Shown here one piece after another: positions 37,264 to 45,711 of a stretch of DNA of 64,000 nucleotides (its first letter is position 1; each line of letters starts with the position of its first letter). Below the pieces are notes generated by a model. The model saw only the letters and a list, made by a program, of their open reading frames with translations, ran no database searches and was not told where the DNA came from. The translations under genes were made by a program, and so were the position numbers. Origin of the DNA: an uncultured Finegoldia sp. (lineage in GTDB: Bacteria > Bacillota > Clostridia > Tissierellales > Peptoniphilaceae); contig NZ_CAMXVC010000004.1 in the NCBI RefSeq assembly GCF_947252345.1, positions 1 to 64,000 of the forward strand, written 5' to 3'.

Positions 37264-38075
37264 TGGACTATCTTTCGATAAAAGATTTAGAAATTTACGC
37301 AAATCACGGAGTATTTCAGTCTGAAAAAGAGTTAGGACAAAAATTTTTAGTGACAATAATAATGGGCTACAATATGAAAAAAGGTGCTGTTTCAAATAAT
37401 CTTGAAGATTCTATTCACTATGGAATATTGAGTAATGAAATCTATGATTATTTTCGTTCGGAATCTATAGATTTGATAGAAACTGTTGCGTACAAGTTAA
37501 TCGAGTTTATATTTAAAAAATATAAAATTGTTCAAACATTGACTGTTGACATAAAAAAACCGTGGGCACCGATAAATTTACCATTAGACACTGTAAAAGT
37601 TTCGGTTTCAAGAAAAAAAAGGAGGTATTTTCTAGGACTTGGCTCTAACATAGGTGATAAAACAAATTACCTCGAATTAGCTATAAGCAAATTAAAAGAA
37701 ATAGATAGCATTGAAATAAGCAAAATTTCACAAATGTATAAGACAAAAGCATGGGGAAATACAAATCAAGATGATTTTATGAATTGTGCTATAGAATTAA
37801 TCTCGTTTGAAGAGCCAGAAGATTTGCTTAAAATCACTCAAAAAATAGAGATAGATTTAGGTCGTGTACGTCACGAAAAATGGGGACCGAGAACCATTGA
37901 TATTGATTTGCTTTTCTGTGACGATGAGATTATATACAAAGATGATTTGAAAATTCCTCATCCATTTATCCAAGATAGAAGATTTGTACTAGAGCCTATG
38001 ATGGATATTGCAGAATTTTTTGTTCATCCAGTCTACAGGAAAAACATCAGGCAGTTGTTTTTAAAATTAGATTGA
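37263..38075 (+). CDS. folBK: Dihydroneopterin aldolase-HPPK fusion
   Basis: A 270-residue bifunctional protein. FolB (about 1-118, LEIYANHGVFQSEKELGQKFLV) makes 6-hydroxymethyl-dihydropterin. FolK (about 124-270, YFLGLGSNIGDKTNYLELAI, ending GPRTIDIDLLFCDDEI and IPHPFIQDRRFVLEPM) pyrophosphorylates it for FolP. Fusion of these two steps is found in several Firmicutes. It is the last gene of the operon; folC and folA are not in the window. Confidence 0.95.
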   Translation: MDYLSIKDLEIYANHGVFQSEKELGQKFLVTIIMGYNMKKGAVSNNLEDSIHYGILSNEIYDYFRSESIDLIETVAYKLIEFIFKKYKIVQTLTVDIKKPWAPINLPLDTVKVSVSRKKRRYFLGLGSNIGDKTNYLELAISKLKEIDSIEISKISQMYKTKAWGNTNQDDFMNCAIELISFEEPEDLLKITQKIEIDLGRVRHEKWGPRTIDIDLLFCDDEIIYKDDLKIPHPFIQDRRFVLEPMMDIAEFFVHPVYRKNIRQLFLKLD

Positions 38076-38119
38076 TACATTTGACTTCTTTTGAACAAAA
38101 CAAAATTATAATTATATTG

Positions 38120-38142
38120 CGGCGATTTACATCGCCGTTTAT
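38120..38142 (+). terminator. Terminator after folate operon
   Basis: CGGCGAT and ATCGCCG form a 7-bp GC-rich stem with TTAC loop, followed by TTTATTATTTT. The tail is interrupted, so termination may be incomplete. Confidence 0.65.
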
Positions 38143-38203
38143 TATTTTGAATGATAAATAACAAATTATTTTTTTTATTACAATAAATTGTATCAAAATA
38201 TTT

Positions 38204-38232
38204 TTGAATATTTTAGAACATTGTATTATACT
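38204..38232 (+). promoter_or_regulatory. Promoter of CstA-like gene
   Basis: TTGAAT at 38204-38209, 17-base spacer, TATACT at 38227-38232; AAGGGGGAAAT ribosome site before the ATG. Confidence 0.7.
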
Positions 38233-38264
38233 ATTTAAGTACGAATTTTATCTAAGGGGGAAAT

Positions 38265-39731
38265 ATGATTTTATTTTTAGTAGGTACAGCTATATTAATC
38301 ATCGGTGGATATTTTTATGGAAAATTTTGCGAAAAAATATTCCAACCGGATGATAGAATTACGCCTGCGATTAAAAAAGCAGATGGGGTAGATTATGTCG
38401 TTATGAAAAAATGGAAAAACGAATTAATCGAACTTTTGAATATTGCAGGCACAGGTCCAATATTAGGGCCGATTCAAGGTATTTTATTTGGTCCTATAGC
38501 ATTTTTAACAATTCCTATAGGATGTGTATTGGCGGGAGCTTGTCATGATTATTTCATCGGAATGATTTCAATGAGAAATGACGGAGCACAAGTTCCGAAA
38601 ATGATTCAAAAGTATTTGGGTTCAAAAACAAACAAGGTTTATAATATCATTATTTGGATTCTAATGCTTATTGTAGGAGTGGTATTTATTTATACACCAG
38701 GGGATTTGATAGTTAACGATATTTTGAATATGGATGTCAATGGAACTGTTATATGGGTAGTTTATGGAATTATACTTTTATATTATCTATTGGCAACTCT
38801 ATTTCCGATTGACAAAATAATTGGCAGAGTTTATCCAGTGTTCGGCGCTATCTTAATTGTCAGTGCTGTTGGAGTTTTTGCTGGTGTTTTATTGGATGGA
38901 GGATTAAATTTACACAACATCACCGAAGGCGTACTTTTGAGCAGACATCCACTTGGTCAAAGTTTTATACCTGTTTTTTTCATAACTGTTGCTTGTGGTA
39001 TTCTTTCCGGATTTCATGGTTCACAAATTACTTTAATATCCAGAACTGTTAGAAGCGAAAGAGAAGGAAGATCTACTTTTTACAATATGATGATAGCAGA
39101 AGGACTCATTGCGATGTGCTGGGCAGCTGGGGCTATGGTTATGTTTAACAGAGGAACTAGTTTGAATACAAATGCTACTCTAATGGTTGGAATTATTTCT
39201 AAGACTTTTATGGGCAAGATAGGTGGTCTATTGGCAATAATTGGTGTTATAGTGCTTCCTATTACAAGTGGAGATACAGCATTTAGGTCTTTACGTCTTA
39301 TGATTGGTGAACAATTCAATATTAGCCAAAAATCTGTTAAAAACAGAATTATTTTGAGCTTAGCAATTTATGTTTTTGCAATTATAATTTTGTATTTTGC
39401 AAAAACTAACGGCAATGGTTTTAATTTGTTATGGAGATATTTCGGATTTACTAACCAATTGGTCGCAGTGTTTGCGTTGATGTTAATTACGGTTTACTTG
39501 ATGATAAATAAAAAGAATTACTGGATTAGTATGATACCAGGAATATTTTACTCATTCATTGTTTCGAGTTATATCGCACATGAAGACTTAGGGTTTTCAT
39601 TGGATAAAAGATTAGGAATCGACGGATACGTTGCAAGTTATATTGTCGGAATAATAATTTCGTGTCTATTTATTTTCTTTGTAATTAAAAAAGGAAAAGG
39701 ACAACAAAATAATCCAGAATTATTGGGATAA
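38265..39731 (+). CDS. CstA-family carbon starvation/peptide or pyruvate transporter
   Basis: A 488-residue membrane protein with more than ten hydrophobic segments. CstA hallmarks: GYFYGKFCEKIFQPDDRITPA, NIAGTGPILGPIQGILFGP, GSQITLISRT(V)RSEREGR and LPITSGDTAFRSLRLMIGE. It is shorter than enterobacterial CstA (about 700). Relatives import peptides or pyruvate; the substrate here is not determined. Single-gene unit between its own promoter and terminator. Confidence 0.92.
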   Translation: MILFLVGTAILIIGGYFYGKFCEKIFQPDDRITPAIKKADGVDYVVMKKWKNELIELLNIAGTGPILGPIQGILFGPIAFLTIPIGCVLAGACHDYFIGMISMRNDGAQVPKMIQKYLGSKTNKVYNIIIWILMLIVGVVFIYTPGDLIVNDILNMDVNGTVIWVVYGIILLYYLLATLFPIDKIIGRVYPVFGAILIVSAVGVFAGVLLDGGLNLHNITEGVLLSRHPLGQSFIPVFFITVACGILSGFHGSQITLISRTVRSEREGRSTFYNMMIAEGLIAMCWAAGAMVMFNRGTSLNTNATLMVGIISKTFMGKIGGLLAIIGVIVLPITSGDTAFRSLRLMIGEQFNISQKSVKNRIILSLAIYVFAIIILYFAKTNGNGFNLLWRYFGFTNQLVAVFALMLITVYLMINKKNYWISMIPGIFYSFIVSSYIAHEDLGFSLDKRLGIDGYVASYIVGIIISCLFIFFVIKKGKGQQNNPELLG

Positions 39732-39736
39732 AATCT

Positions 39737-39767
39737 GAGTCAAGCAGTAAAATGCTTGACTCTTTTT
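39737..39767 (+). terminator. Terminator after CstA-like gene
   Basis: GAGTCAAGCA and TGCTTGACTC, 10-bp perfect stem, loop GTAAAA, then T. Confidence 0.93.
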
Positions 39768-39792
39768 GATTTAAAAACTCATTACATTTTTA

Positions 39793-39821
39793 TTGAAAAA
39801 AAAATACCTTTTTGATATAAT
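39793..39821 (+). promoter_or_regulatory. rex promoter
   Basis: TTGAAA at 39793-39798, 17-base spacer, TATAAT at 39816-39821, 30 bases before the rex ATG. Confidence 0.75.
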
Positions 39822-39851
39822 TATATTAATAACAATGAATGGAGTGATAAA

Positions 39852-40499
39852 ATGGCAAGGGCAAGAGTATCATTAGCTGTTGTTAAGAGACTTCCAAAAT
39901 ATTACAGATATTTAGGAATGATTGAGCAAAAGGGAATTATTAGAGTATCTAGTCAAGAATTAAGCAGCATAACTGGATTGACAGCATCACAAATCAGACA
40001 AGATTTGAATCATTTTGGTGGATTTGGTCAACAAGGTTATGGTTATAATGTCGAAGAATTAAAATCTGAAATAGAAAAAATTATGGGAATAAATAAATCC
40101 TATAAAGCTATTATATTAGGTTGTGGTAATATAGGAAAAGCTATAATGAACTACAAAGGTTTCAAAACAACAGGTTTTAATATCGTTGATGTATTTGATC
40201 ATGGAGATAAAGTGGGAAGTAAGATTTCTGATTTTGAAATTAGAGATATAAACGATATCGAAAACTATATGAAAGATGTTAAGCCAGAAATCGCAGTGAT
40301 TGCCCTACCAACTGATCAAGCCCAAAATATTTGCGATATTCTAGTTGAAGGAGGAATTAAAGGTGTGTGGAATTTTGCGTCTTTGGACTTAAAACTACCT
40401 AAAGAAGTAGTATTGGAAAATGTTCATTTAGATGAAAGTTTGTACACATTAACATATTATATGAATAATTTAGCAGATTATCCAGGAACAAAAAATTAA
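39852..40499 (+). CDS. rex: Redox-sensing transcriptional repressor Rex
   Basis: A 215-residue NAD(H)-responsive repressor of fermentation and respiration genes. The N-terminal winged helix is about 1-80 (KRLPKYYRYLGMI, ITGLTASQIRQDLNHFGGFGQQGYGYNV). The Rossmann domain is about 85-215 (LGCGNIGKAIMNY, VIALPTDQAQNICD). High NADH releases it from DNA. GGAGTGATAAA precedes the ATG. Its regulon cannot be read here. Confidence 0.97.
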   Translation: MARARVSLAVVKRLPKYYRYLGMIEQKGIIRVSSQELSSITGLTASQIRQDLNHFGGFGQQGYGYNVEELKSEIEKIMGINKSYKAIILGCGNIGKAIMNYKGFKTTGFNIVDVFDHGDKVGSKISDFEIRDINDIENYMKDVKPEIAVIALPTDQAQNICDILVEGGIKGVWNFASLDLKLPKEVVLENVHLDESLYTLTYYMNNLADYPGTKN

Positions 40500-40514
40500 T
40501 GATAATGACAATAT

Positions 40515-40544
40515 ACTCAGCGTTTTATAGCGCTGAGTTTTTTT
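40515..40544 (+). terminator. Terminator after rex
   Basis: ACTCAGCG and CGCTGAGT form an 8-bp perfect stem, followed by T7. Confidence 0.92.
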
Positions 40545-40586
40545 GTAACTATTGTTACATAAATAATATTTTTTTTACTGTATAAT
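40544..40586 (+). promoter_or_regulatory. Promoter region of hemerythrin gene with TGTAAC-N4-GTTACA palindrome
   Basis: A perfect inverted repeat TGTAAC-TATT-GTTACA (40544-40559) lies 22 bases upstream of TATAAT (40581-40586). There is no clear -35 at normal spacing, so activation by a bound regulator is conceivable. The identity of the regulator is unknown. Confidence 0.5.
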
Positions 40587-40605
40587 GAAAAAAAGGAGTG
40601 ATATT

Positions 40606-41151
40606 ATGGATAGTATATTAATCTTAGAGAAAGAACATGAAAATATCAGTAAAATTATTGATTTGATGAAGGAAAAATCTATTGAATTTATTAATAGAAA
40701 AGAAATAAATGTAGAATTTGTAAAGTTATTAATTGTTGTTTTAAAAGAATATGCGGATAAATTTCATCACAGAAAAGAAGAAGAAATTCTATTTAAAAAA
40801 ATGCAAGAAGACTTAGGTAGACTTGGTGAAGTGATGATAATGAATGGGATGTTAGTTGAGCATGAATTTGCGCGTGGAATTATATTTGATTTAAATCAAA
40901 ATATTAAACTGTATTCAGAAGACAAGTCAGATGAAAATTTTGTAGAAGTAATTGGGAATTTAATGTCGTACAGAAGGCATTTACAAAAGCATATCGAAAA
41001 AGAAAATACTGTTGTATATCCTTACGGAAAGAATAATTTATCGAAAGATAGATTGAAGGAAGTTGAAGAAGAAACAATAAAGTTTTTAGAAGATAACAAA
41101 GAAGTTCACAAGGAATTATTGAAAAAAATTGATACATTATTTAATATGTAA
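40606..41151 (+). CDS. Hemerythrin-like domain protein
   Basis: A 181-residue four-helix protein of the hemerythrin/HHE family. Potential di-iron ligands: His in EKEHENIS, KFHHRKEEEILF, VEHEFARG and RRHLQKHIEKENTVVYP, with the conserved Glu residues. Such proteins in anaerobes bind O2 or NO, or protect iron-sulfur proteins. ATG 40606 follows AAAAGGAGTGATATT. It stands next to rex but has its own promoter. Confidence 0.88.
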   Translation: MDSILILEKEHENISKIIDLMKEKSIEFINRKEINVEFVKLLIVVLKEYADKFHHRKEEEILFKKMQEDLGRLGEVMIMNGMLVEHEFARGIIFDLNQNIKLYSEDKSDENFVEVIGNLMSYRRHLQKHIEKENTVVYPYGKNNLSKDRLKEVEEETIKFLEDNKEVHKELLKKIDTLFNM

Positions 41152-41161
41152 ACTTAAAAAG

Positions 41162-41190
41162 AGGGATTAGATTAATTAATCCCTTATTTT
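41162..41190 (+). terminator. Terminator after hemerythrin gene
   Basis: AGGGATTA and TAATCCCT form an 8-bp stem followed by TATTTT. Confidence 0.8.
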
Positions 41191-41267
41191 ATCGCACAAA
41201 ATTGTAATATTGTTGTAACAAATTGGTGATATTCTAATATGCTATAATGATATACGGAAGGTGTTTT

Positions 41268-42419
41268 ATGAAAATATTAATTACCACAGATACTTACAAA
41301 CCAGCTATTAATGGTGTTGTAACTTCTATAGTATCACTGAAAAAAGCTTTGAAAAATTTGGGTCATGATGTTAGAATACTTTCGTTTTCGGATAGTTTTA
41401 ATTCAAAAAAAACAAATGACGAATATTATATGGGTTCATTAGGTGCAGGTAGGTTATATCCTGATGCAAGAGTGAATAAATTATTATACAATAGATTCTT
41501 TGATGATATAGTTGAATGGAGTCCAGATATTGTGCATTCACAGACAGAATTTACGATGTTTTTACAGGCCAGAAGAATTTCAAAAGAATTGAATATTCCA
41601 TTGTTACACACATATCATACTGTTTATGAAGATTACACTCATTATTTTTCATTGAACAAGACAATAGGCAAAGAATTAGCAAAACAATTTACTAAGCAAA
41701 TTATAAGAAAAACTGATGGCGTAATAGTACCTACTAAAAAAATTTACAATTTATTGAGCGAATATGATATTAAAAAAGAGATGTTTATCGTTCCAAGCGG
41801 AATAAATGCTGATAAACTATCTAATTGCGATGATTTTGATGTAAGAAAAGGATATAAAATTGATGCGGACAAAAAAATAGTTTTATTTTTGGGCAGAATT
41901 GGCAAAGAAAAAAACATTACAGAAATTTTGAAGTATCTTGAAGACATCGGAAGAGAAGACGTTGTATTCATTGTAGCAGGTGGAGGACCTTTTTTATCAG
42001 AACTTAAGGAAATATGTTCTAATTTATCTATAAGAAATAACGTAATATTCACTGGTATGATTGACTCATCAAAAGTAGGCAATTTTTATTCACAAGCTGA
42101 CGTTTTTGTTTCAGCATCTACTTCCGAAACGCAAGGCCTTACATTTATTGAATCAATGGCTTGTTCAACACCAATAATTTGCAGAAGGGATGAGTGCTTA
42201 GACGGAGTATTAATCGATTCTGTGACTGGTTTTGGATATGATAATGAAGAAGAGTTTAAGGAAAATCTTAAAAAAATCCTAGATGACGATGATTTGAGAA
42301 TACAAATGGGGAAAAATGCGAAGAAAATCGTTGATGAAAATTATACCGTAGAATCATTTGGCAAGAAAATAGAGAAAATATACAAAAAGGTAATAGACAT
42401 TAATGAAAAATCTATTTAA
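41268..42419 (+). CDS. GT4 glycosyltransferase, probable diacylglycerol glucosyltransferase
   Basis: A 383-residue GT-B enzyme. N-terminus is MKILITTDTYKPAINGVVTSI; acceptor region is HTYHTVYEDYTHYFS; donor-domain motifs are FLGRIGKEKNI and STSETQGLTFIESMA (EX7E motif). These match 1,2-diacylglycerol 3-alpha-glucosyltransferases that make the glycolipid anchor of lipoteichoic acid. ATG 41268 follows GGAAGGTG; a TATAAT is at 41243-41248. It overlaps the next gene by 17 bases. Confidence 0.85.
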   Translation: MKILITTDTYKPAINGVVTSIVSLKKALKNLGHDVRILSFSDSFNSKKTNDEYYMGSLGAGRLYPDARVNKLLYNRFFDDIVEWSPDIVHSQTEFTMFLQARRISKELNIPLLHTYHTVYEDYTHYFSLNKTIGKELAKQFTKQIIRKTDGVIVPTKKIYNLLSEYDIKKEMFIVPSGINADKLSNCDDFDVRKGYKIDADKKIVLFLGRIGKEKNITEILKYLEDIGREDVVFIVAGGGPFLSELKEICSNLSIRNNVIFTGMIDSSKVGNFYSQADVFVSASTSETQGLTFIESMACSTPIICRRDECLDGVLIDSVTGFGYDNEEEFKENLKKILDDDDLRIQMGKNAKKIVDENYTVESFGKKIEKIYKKVIDINEKSI

Positions 42420-43026
42420 TAAAATAATAGAGGCTGACAATTCAAGATTGCAAATATTATTTCATATTTTGAATGCAATTGGCATAATTATTAGTATTAT
42501 ATTTATGGTATATGCCTGGAAAACAGGGATATTAAAAGATATTGATAAATTCCAAGATTTTATGAATAAATTTGGGCAATTAGCTGTACTCATTTTTATT
42601 ATCTTTCAAATTATGCAAGTTGTTGTTCCTATAATACCTGGAGGAATTACCTGCCTAGGAGGGGTTATTCTATTCGGCTCTTGGATGGGATTTGTATACA
42701 ATTATATCAGCATTTGTATTGGGTCACTGATAGTTTTCTTTATTGGAAGAAAATATGGAACGCCATTGATTATCGCAATTTTTGGGAGAAAAGCTTATGA
42801 CAAGTACATTAGGATTTTGAACAAGAATAATAGATTTGACACTGTGTTTGCAGCTTTAATATTTTTCCCAATAGCACCTGACGATATGCTATGCTACATT
42901 GCAGGAACAACTAAAATGAAGTTTTCCAAGTATTTTTGGATAATAATTTTAGGCAAACCTCTTTCAATAGCTATTTACTCGTTGGGATTAGAAATTATTT
43001 TTAAAAAATTAATATTAAGGATTTAA
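42403..43026 (+). CDS. VTT/TVP38 (DedA-like) membrane protein
   Basis: A 207-residue protein with about five or six hydrophobic segments and the VTT-domain pattern (PGGITCLGGVILFGSWMGF, GRKYGTPLI, PIAPDDMLCYIAGTTKM). Members of the VTT/DedA superfamily are linked to lipid scrambling across membranes. Embedded between two glycolipid glycosyltransferases (17-base overlap upstream, 8-base gap downstream), it may move glucolipid or its precursor across the membrane. That role is inferred. Confidence 0.82.
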   Translation: MKNLFNKIIEADNSRLQILFHILNAIGIIISIIFMVYAWKTGILKDIDKFQDFMNKFGQLAVLIFIIFQIMQVVVPIIPGGITCLGGVILFGSWMGFVYNYISICIGSLIVFFIGRKYGTPLIIAIFGRKAYDKYIRILNKNNRFDTVFAALIFFPIAPDDMLCYIAGTTKMKFSKYFWIIILGKPLSIAIYSLGLEIIFKKLILRI

Positions 43027-43034
43027 GACTATAA

Positions 43035-44024
43035 ATGAAGATTTTAATTTACAAAGGAGATTATGATTTAGTCAAAAAAAGTGGTGTTGGACAAGCTATA
43101 GAACATCAAGAGAAGGCACTAAAACTTAATAACATTGATTATACTACAGATGAAAATGAGCATTATGATATTGTCCATATTAATACAATTATGCCAAAAT
43201 CAAAATGTTTTGCAAAAAAAGCCCGAAAACAAGGCAAAAAAATTATATATTATGGTCATTCTACAATGGAAGATTTCAGAAATTCATTTAGAGGAGCTAA
43301 TATTCTAAGCGGATTATTCAAAAAATGGATAATTAGTTGCTATAATTTGGGGGACATAATAATAACTCCCACTATGTATTCCAAAAAAATTTTAGAAAGC
43401 TACAATATAAATAAAAAAATATATAATTTATCTAATGGAATTGACCTTGATAAATTCAAAGGTGATGAAAATAGCAGAATTAGATTTAGAAAAAAATTTA
43501 ATTTAAAGAACGATGATAAAGTTATCATTTCCGTTGGTCATCTTATTAAGAGAAAAGGCTTGGACGATTTTTTCGAAGTTGCGAGATTATTACCGGATTA
43601 TAAGTTTATATGGTTTGGTTATACAAACCCAAAATTATTGACAACTCATATTAAACGAGCTATTAAAAATAAGCCTACAAATGTTACAATGGCTGGTTAT
43701 ATTGACCAAAATGATTTGGTTGATTGCTACAAAGGCAGTGACTTATTTTTATTTATGACAAGAGAAGAAACAGAGGGAATAGTTTTATTAGAAGCTTTTG
43801 CATCTAAGATACCAGTTCTTGTTCGTGATATAAAAATTTATGAAGATATGTTTACAGATGGCAAGGAGCTTATCAAAGCAAAAACTAATGAAGAATTTAG
43901 AGATAAAATTATTGAAATTTTAAATGAAAATAAAACAACAGTTAATGAGGCGTACAAATACGTTGAAAAACGAAGTGTTAAAAATATCGGAGAAAAATTG
44001 AGCAATATATATTCTGAATTATGA
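43035..44024 (+). CDS. GT4 glycosyltransferase, CpoA/LafB-like glycolipid synthase
   Basis: A 329-residue GT4 enzyme. The start KKSGVGQAIEHQEKAL, YYGHSTMEDFRNSFRGANIL, PTMYSKKILE and the EX7E-like TREETEGIVLLEAFASK resemble CpoA/LafB enzymes. Those add a second hexose to glucosyl-diacylglycerol. With the GT at 41268 this would make the two-sugar membrane glycolipid. It is the last gene of the three-gene operon. Confidence 0.85.
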   Translation: MKILIYKGDYDLVKKSGVGQAIEHQEKALKLNNIDYTTDENEHYDIVHINTIMPKSKCFAKKARKQGKKIIYYGHSTMEDFRNSFRGANILSGLFKKWIISCYNLGDIIITPTMYSKKILESYNINKKIYNLSNGIDLDKFKGDENSRIRFRKKFNLKNDDKVIISVGHLIKRKGLDDFFEVARLLPDYKFIWFGYTNPKLLTTHIKRAIKNKPTNVTMAGYIDQNDLVDCYKGSDLFLFMTREETEGIVLLEAFASKIPVLVRDIKIYEDMFTDGKELIKAKTNEEFRDKIIEILNENKTTVNEAYKYVEKRSVKNIGEKLSNIYSEL

Positions 44025-44100
44025 AATATTTGTGCTTAAACGTTATCATAATATCAAAAATATATATGAATTATAAAGGTTTGGATAATATTTATATTTA

Positions 44101-44129
44101 TTTACAAAAGAGTTTTTTAGTTGTATAAT
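44101..44129 (+). promoter_or_regulatory. spoVG promoter
   Basis: TTTACA at 44101-44106, 17-base spacer, TATAAT at 44124-44129; AAGGCGGTGATG ribosome site at 44148-44159. Confidence 0.75.
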
Positions 44130-44160
44130 AAAATTATATAGTTAACAAGGCGGTGATGTT

Positions 44161-44463
44161 ATGCAAATTACAGATGTAAGAGTCAAAATATTAAATTTCG
44201 ACAATAGGTTAAGAGCTGTAGCTTCTATTGCTTTTGATGATGAAATCGTAATTCACGATATCAAAGTGATAGATGGAGAAAATGGTATGTTTTTGGCTAT
44301 GCCAAGTAGAAAAATCGGTGATGGTAGATATCGTGATATAGCTCATCCAATATCTTCTACAACTAGAGAAAAAATCGAAGAAGCGATTTTTACAAAGTAC
44401 AATGAAGAATTAGAAAAACAATCTTCAATTGAATCGGAACAATTAAATGAGGAACAAGAATAA
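44161..44463 (+). CDS. spoVG: Septation/regulatory protein SpoVG
   Basis: A 100-residue SpoVG: MQITDVRVKILNFDNRLRAVASIAFDDEIVIHDIKVIDGENGMFLAMPSRK-type sequence, here with the family core MFLAMPSRKIGDGRYRDIAHP. It is a small nucleic-acid binding regulator conserved in non-sporulating Firmicutes as well, so it does not imply sporulation. Monocistronic, with its own promoter and terminator. Confidence 0.97.
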   Translation: MQITDVRVKILNFDNRLRAVASIAFDDEIVIHDIKVIDGENGMFLAMPSRKIGDGRYRDIAHPISSTTREKIEEAIFTKYNEELEKQSSIESEQLNEEQE

Positions 44464-44494
44464 TCAAGATAATAATTGATGCACTATTCAAAAA

Positions 44495-44532
44495 ACCAGC
44501 GTTAGTTTGTCAACTGACACTGGTATTTTTTT
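44495..44532 (+). terminator. Terminator after spoVG
   Basis: ACCAG-c-GTTAGTT pairs with AACTGAC-a-CTGGT (one mismatch) and is followed by T7. Confidence 0.85.
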
Positions 44533-44555
44533 GATTTTACATATTATAATTTTTT

Positions 44556-44563
44556 GGTATAAT
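44556..44563 (+). promoter_or_regulatory. Extended -10 promoter of asnA
   Basis: TGGTATAAT (TATAAT at 44558-44563), 37 bases before the asnA ATG. Confidence 0.6.
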
Positions 44564-44599
44564 ATAAAATTATAATTGTATTATAAAAAGGAGATAGTT

Positions 44600-45610
44600 A
44601 TGGAACTACAAATACCCAAAGGATATAAATCATCTTTAGATTTATTAGAAACACAAAAAGCAATTAAAATCATCAAAGATTTTTTTCAATATAGGTTGTC
44701 GGATTCACTTAATTTAACAAGAGTATCAGCACCTTTGTTCGTAAGAGCAAATACAGGAATTAATGATAATTTAAACGGAGTTGAAACACCAGTAGGATTT
44801 GAATTTCTTGAAAATGGCTCAATGAGTAGACTTGAAATTGTTCAATCATTAGCGAAATGGAAGAGAGTTGCATTAAAAAAATACAATATAGAAGAAAATC
44901 ACGGAATCTATACGGATATGAATGCCATCAGACCTTCTGAAATTTGTGACAATACTCATTCATTGTATGTAGACCAGTGGGACTGGGAAAAAGTAATGTC
45001 ACCAAAAGATAGAAACATAGATTATCTAAAAGAAACTGTAAGAAAAATTTATCAATGTTTTTTGGATACGCAAACAATGTTAATCAATTCATACGAAGGT
45101 TACAAAAAAATATTGCCTGATGAAATAACTTTTGTAACAACTGAAGATTTGGAAGATATGTATCCAGAAAAATCATCAGATGAGAGAGAAAATCTCATCA
45201 CAAAAAAATATGGAGCGGTTTTTTTAATTGGAATTGGCGATGAACTAAAATCGGGGAAAGCACATTCGGACAGGTCTCCAGATTACGATGATTGGAGCTT
45301 GAATGGGGATATTTTGGTGTACAATCCTGTTTTGGATAATTGCTTGGAATTGAGTTCAATGGGAATTAGAGTAGACAAGGATAGATTGGTTTATCAATTA
45401 AACAAGAAAAATAATAATGACAGAATTAATTTGGAGTATCACCAATTATTGTTGAATGATAAATTACCACAATCAATAGGTGGTGGTATTGGCCAGTCAA
45501 GAATTTGTATGTTTTTCTTGCAAAAAGCTCACATAGGTGAAGTTCAATCTTCTATTTGGCCAGAAGATATGGTAGAAAAATGCGAAAAATTAGGAATAAA
45601 ATTATTATAA
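44600..45610 (+). CDS. asnA: Aspartate-ammonia ligase
   Basis: A 336-residue AsnA, making asparagine from aspartate, ammonia and ATP; fold related to class II synthetases. Seen: RVSAPLFVRANTGINDNLNGVE, LAKWKRVALKKY, the YTDMNAIRP segment, GKAHSDRSPDYDDW and GGGIGQSRICMF. ATG 44600 after AAAAGGAGATAGTT is preferred to 44576. Monocistronic. Confidence 0.97.
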   Translation: MELQIPKGYKSSLDLLETQKAIKIIKDFFQYRLSDSLNLTRVSAPLFVRANTGINDNLNGVETPVGFEFLENGSMSRLEIVQSLAKWKRVALKKYNIEENHGIYTDMNAIRPSEICDNTHSLYVDQWDWEKVMSPKDRNIDYLKETVRKIYQCFLDTQTMLINSYEGYKKILPDEITFVTTEDLEDMYPEKSSDERENLITKKYGAVFLIGIGDELKSGKAHSDRSPDYDDWSLNGDILVYNPVLDNCLELSSMGIRVDKDRLVYQLNKKNNNDRINLEYHQLLLNDKLPQSIGGGIGQSRICMFFLQKAHIGEVQSSIWPEDMVEKCEKLGIKLL

Positions 45611-45615
45611 TTTTT

Positions 45616-45656
45616 AAAGAGTTATTTATTTCAACAAATAAGTAACTCTTTTTTTA
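45616..45656 (+). terminator. Terminator after asnA
   Basis: AAAGAGTTA-t-TTATTT and AAATAA-g-TAACTCTTT form a long stem around CAAC, with T7 after. Confidence 0.92.
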
Positions 45657-45676
45657 TTACTAGCTATTATTTGAGT

Positions 45677-45705
45677 TTTACTTTTAAATTTATTTGTAGT
45701 ATGAT
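45677..45705 (+). promoter_or_regulatory. ktrB promoter placing +1 at the start codon
   Basis: TTTACT at 45677-45682, 17-base spacer, TATGAT at 45700-45705. A +1 seven bases after the -10 falls on the A of ATG 45712. There is no Shine-Dalgarno sequence in front of that ATG, in contrast with nearly all other operon-first genes here. Confidence 0.6.
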
Positions 45706-45711
45706 TTGATT

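Noticed and set aside
39799..39836. AT-rich half-palindrome upstream of rex considered as a Rex operator
   Set aside because: It matches neither the TTGTGA-N6-TCACAA nor the TTGTTAA-N4-TTAACAA pattern well enough to claim autoregulation.
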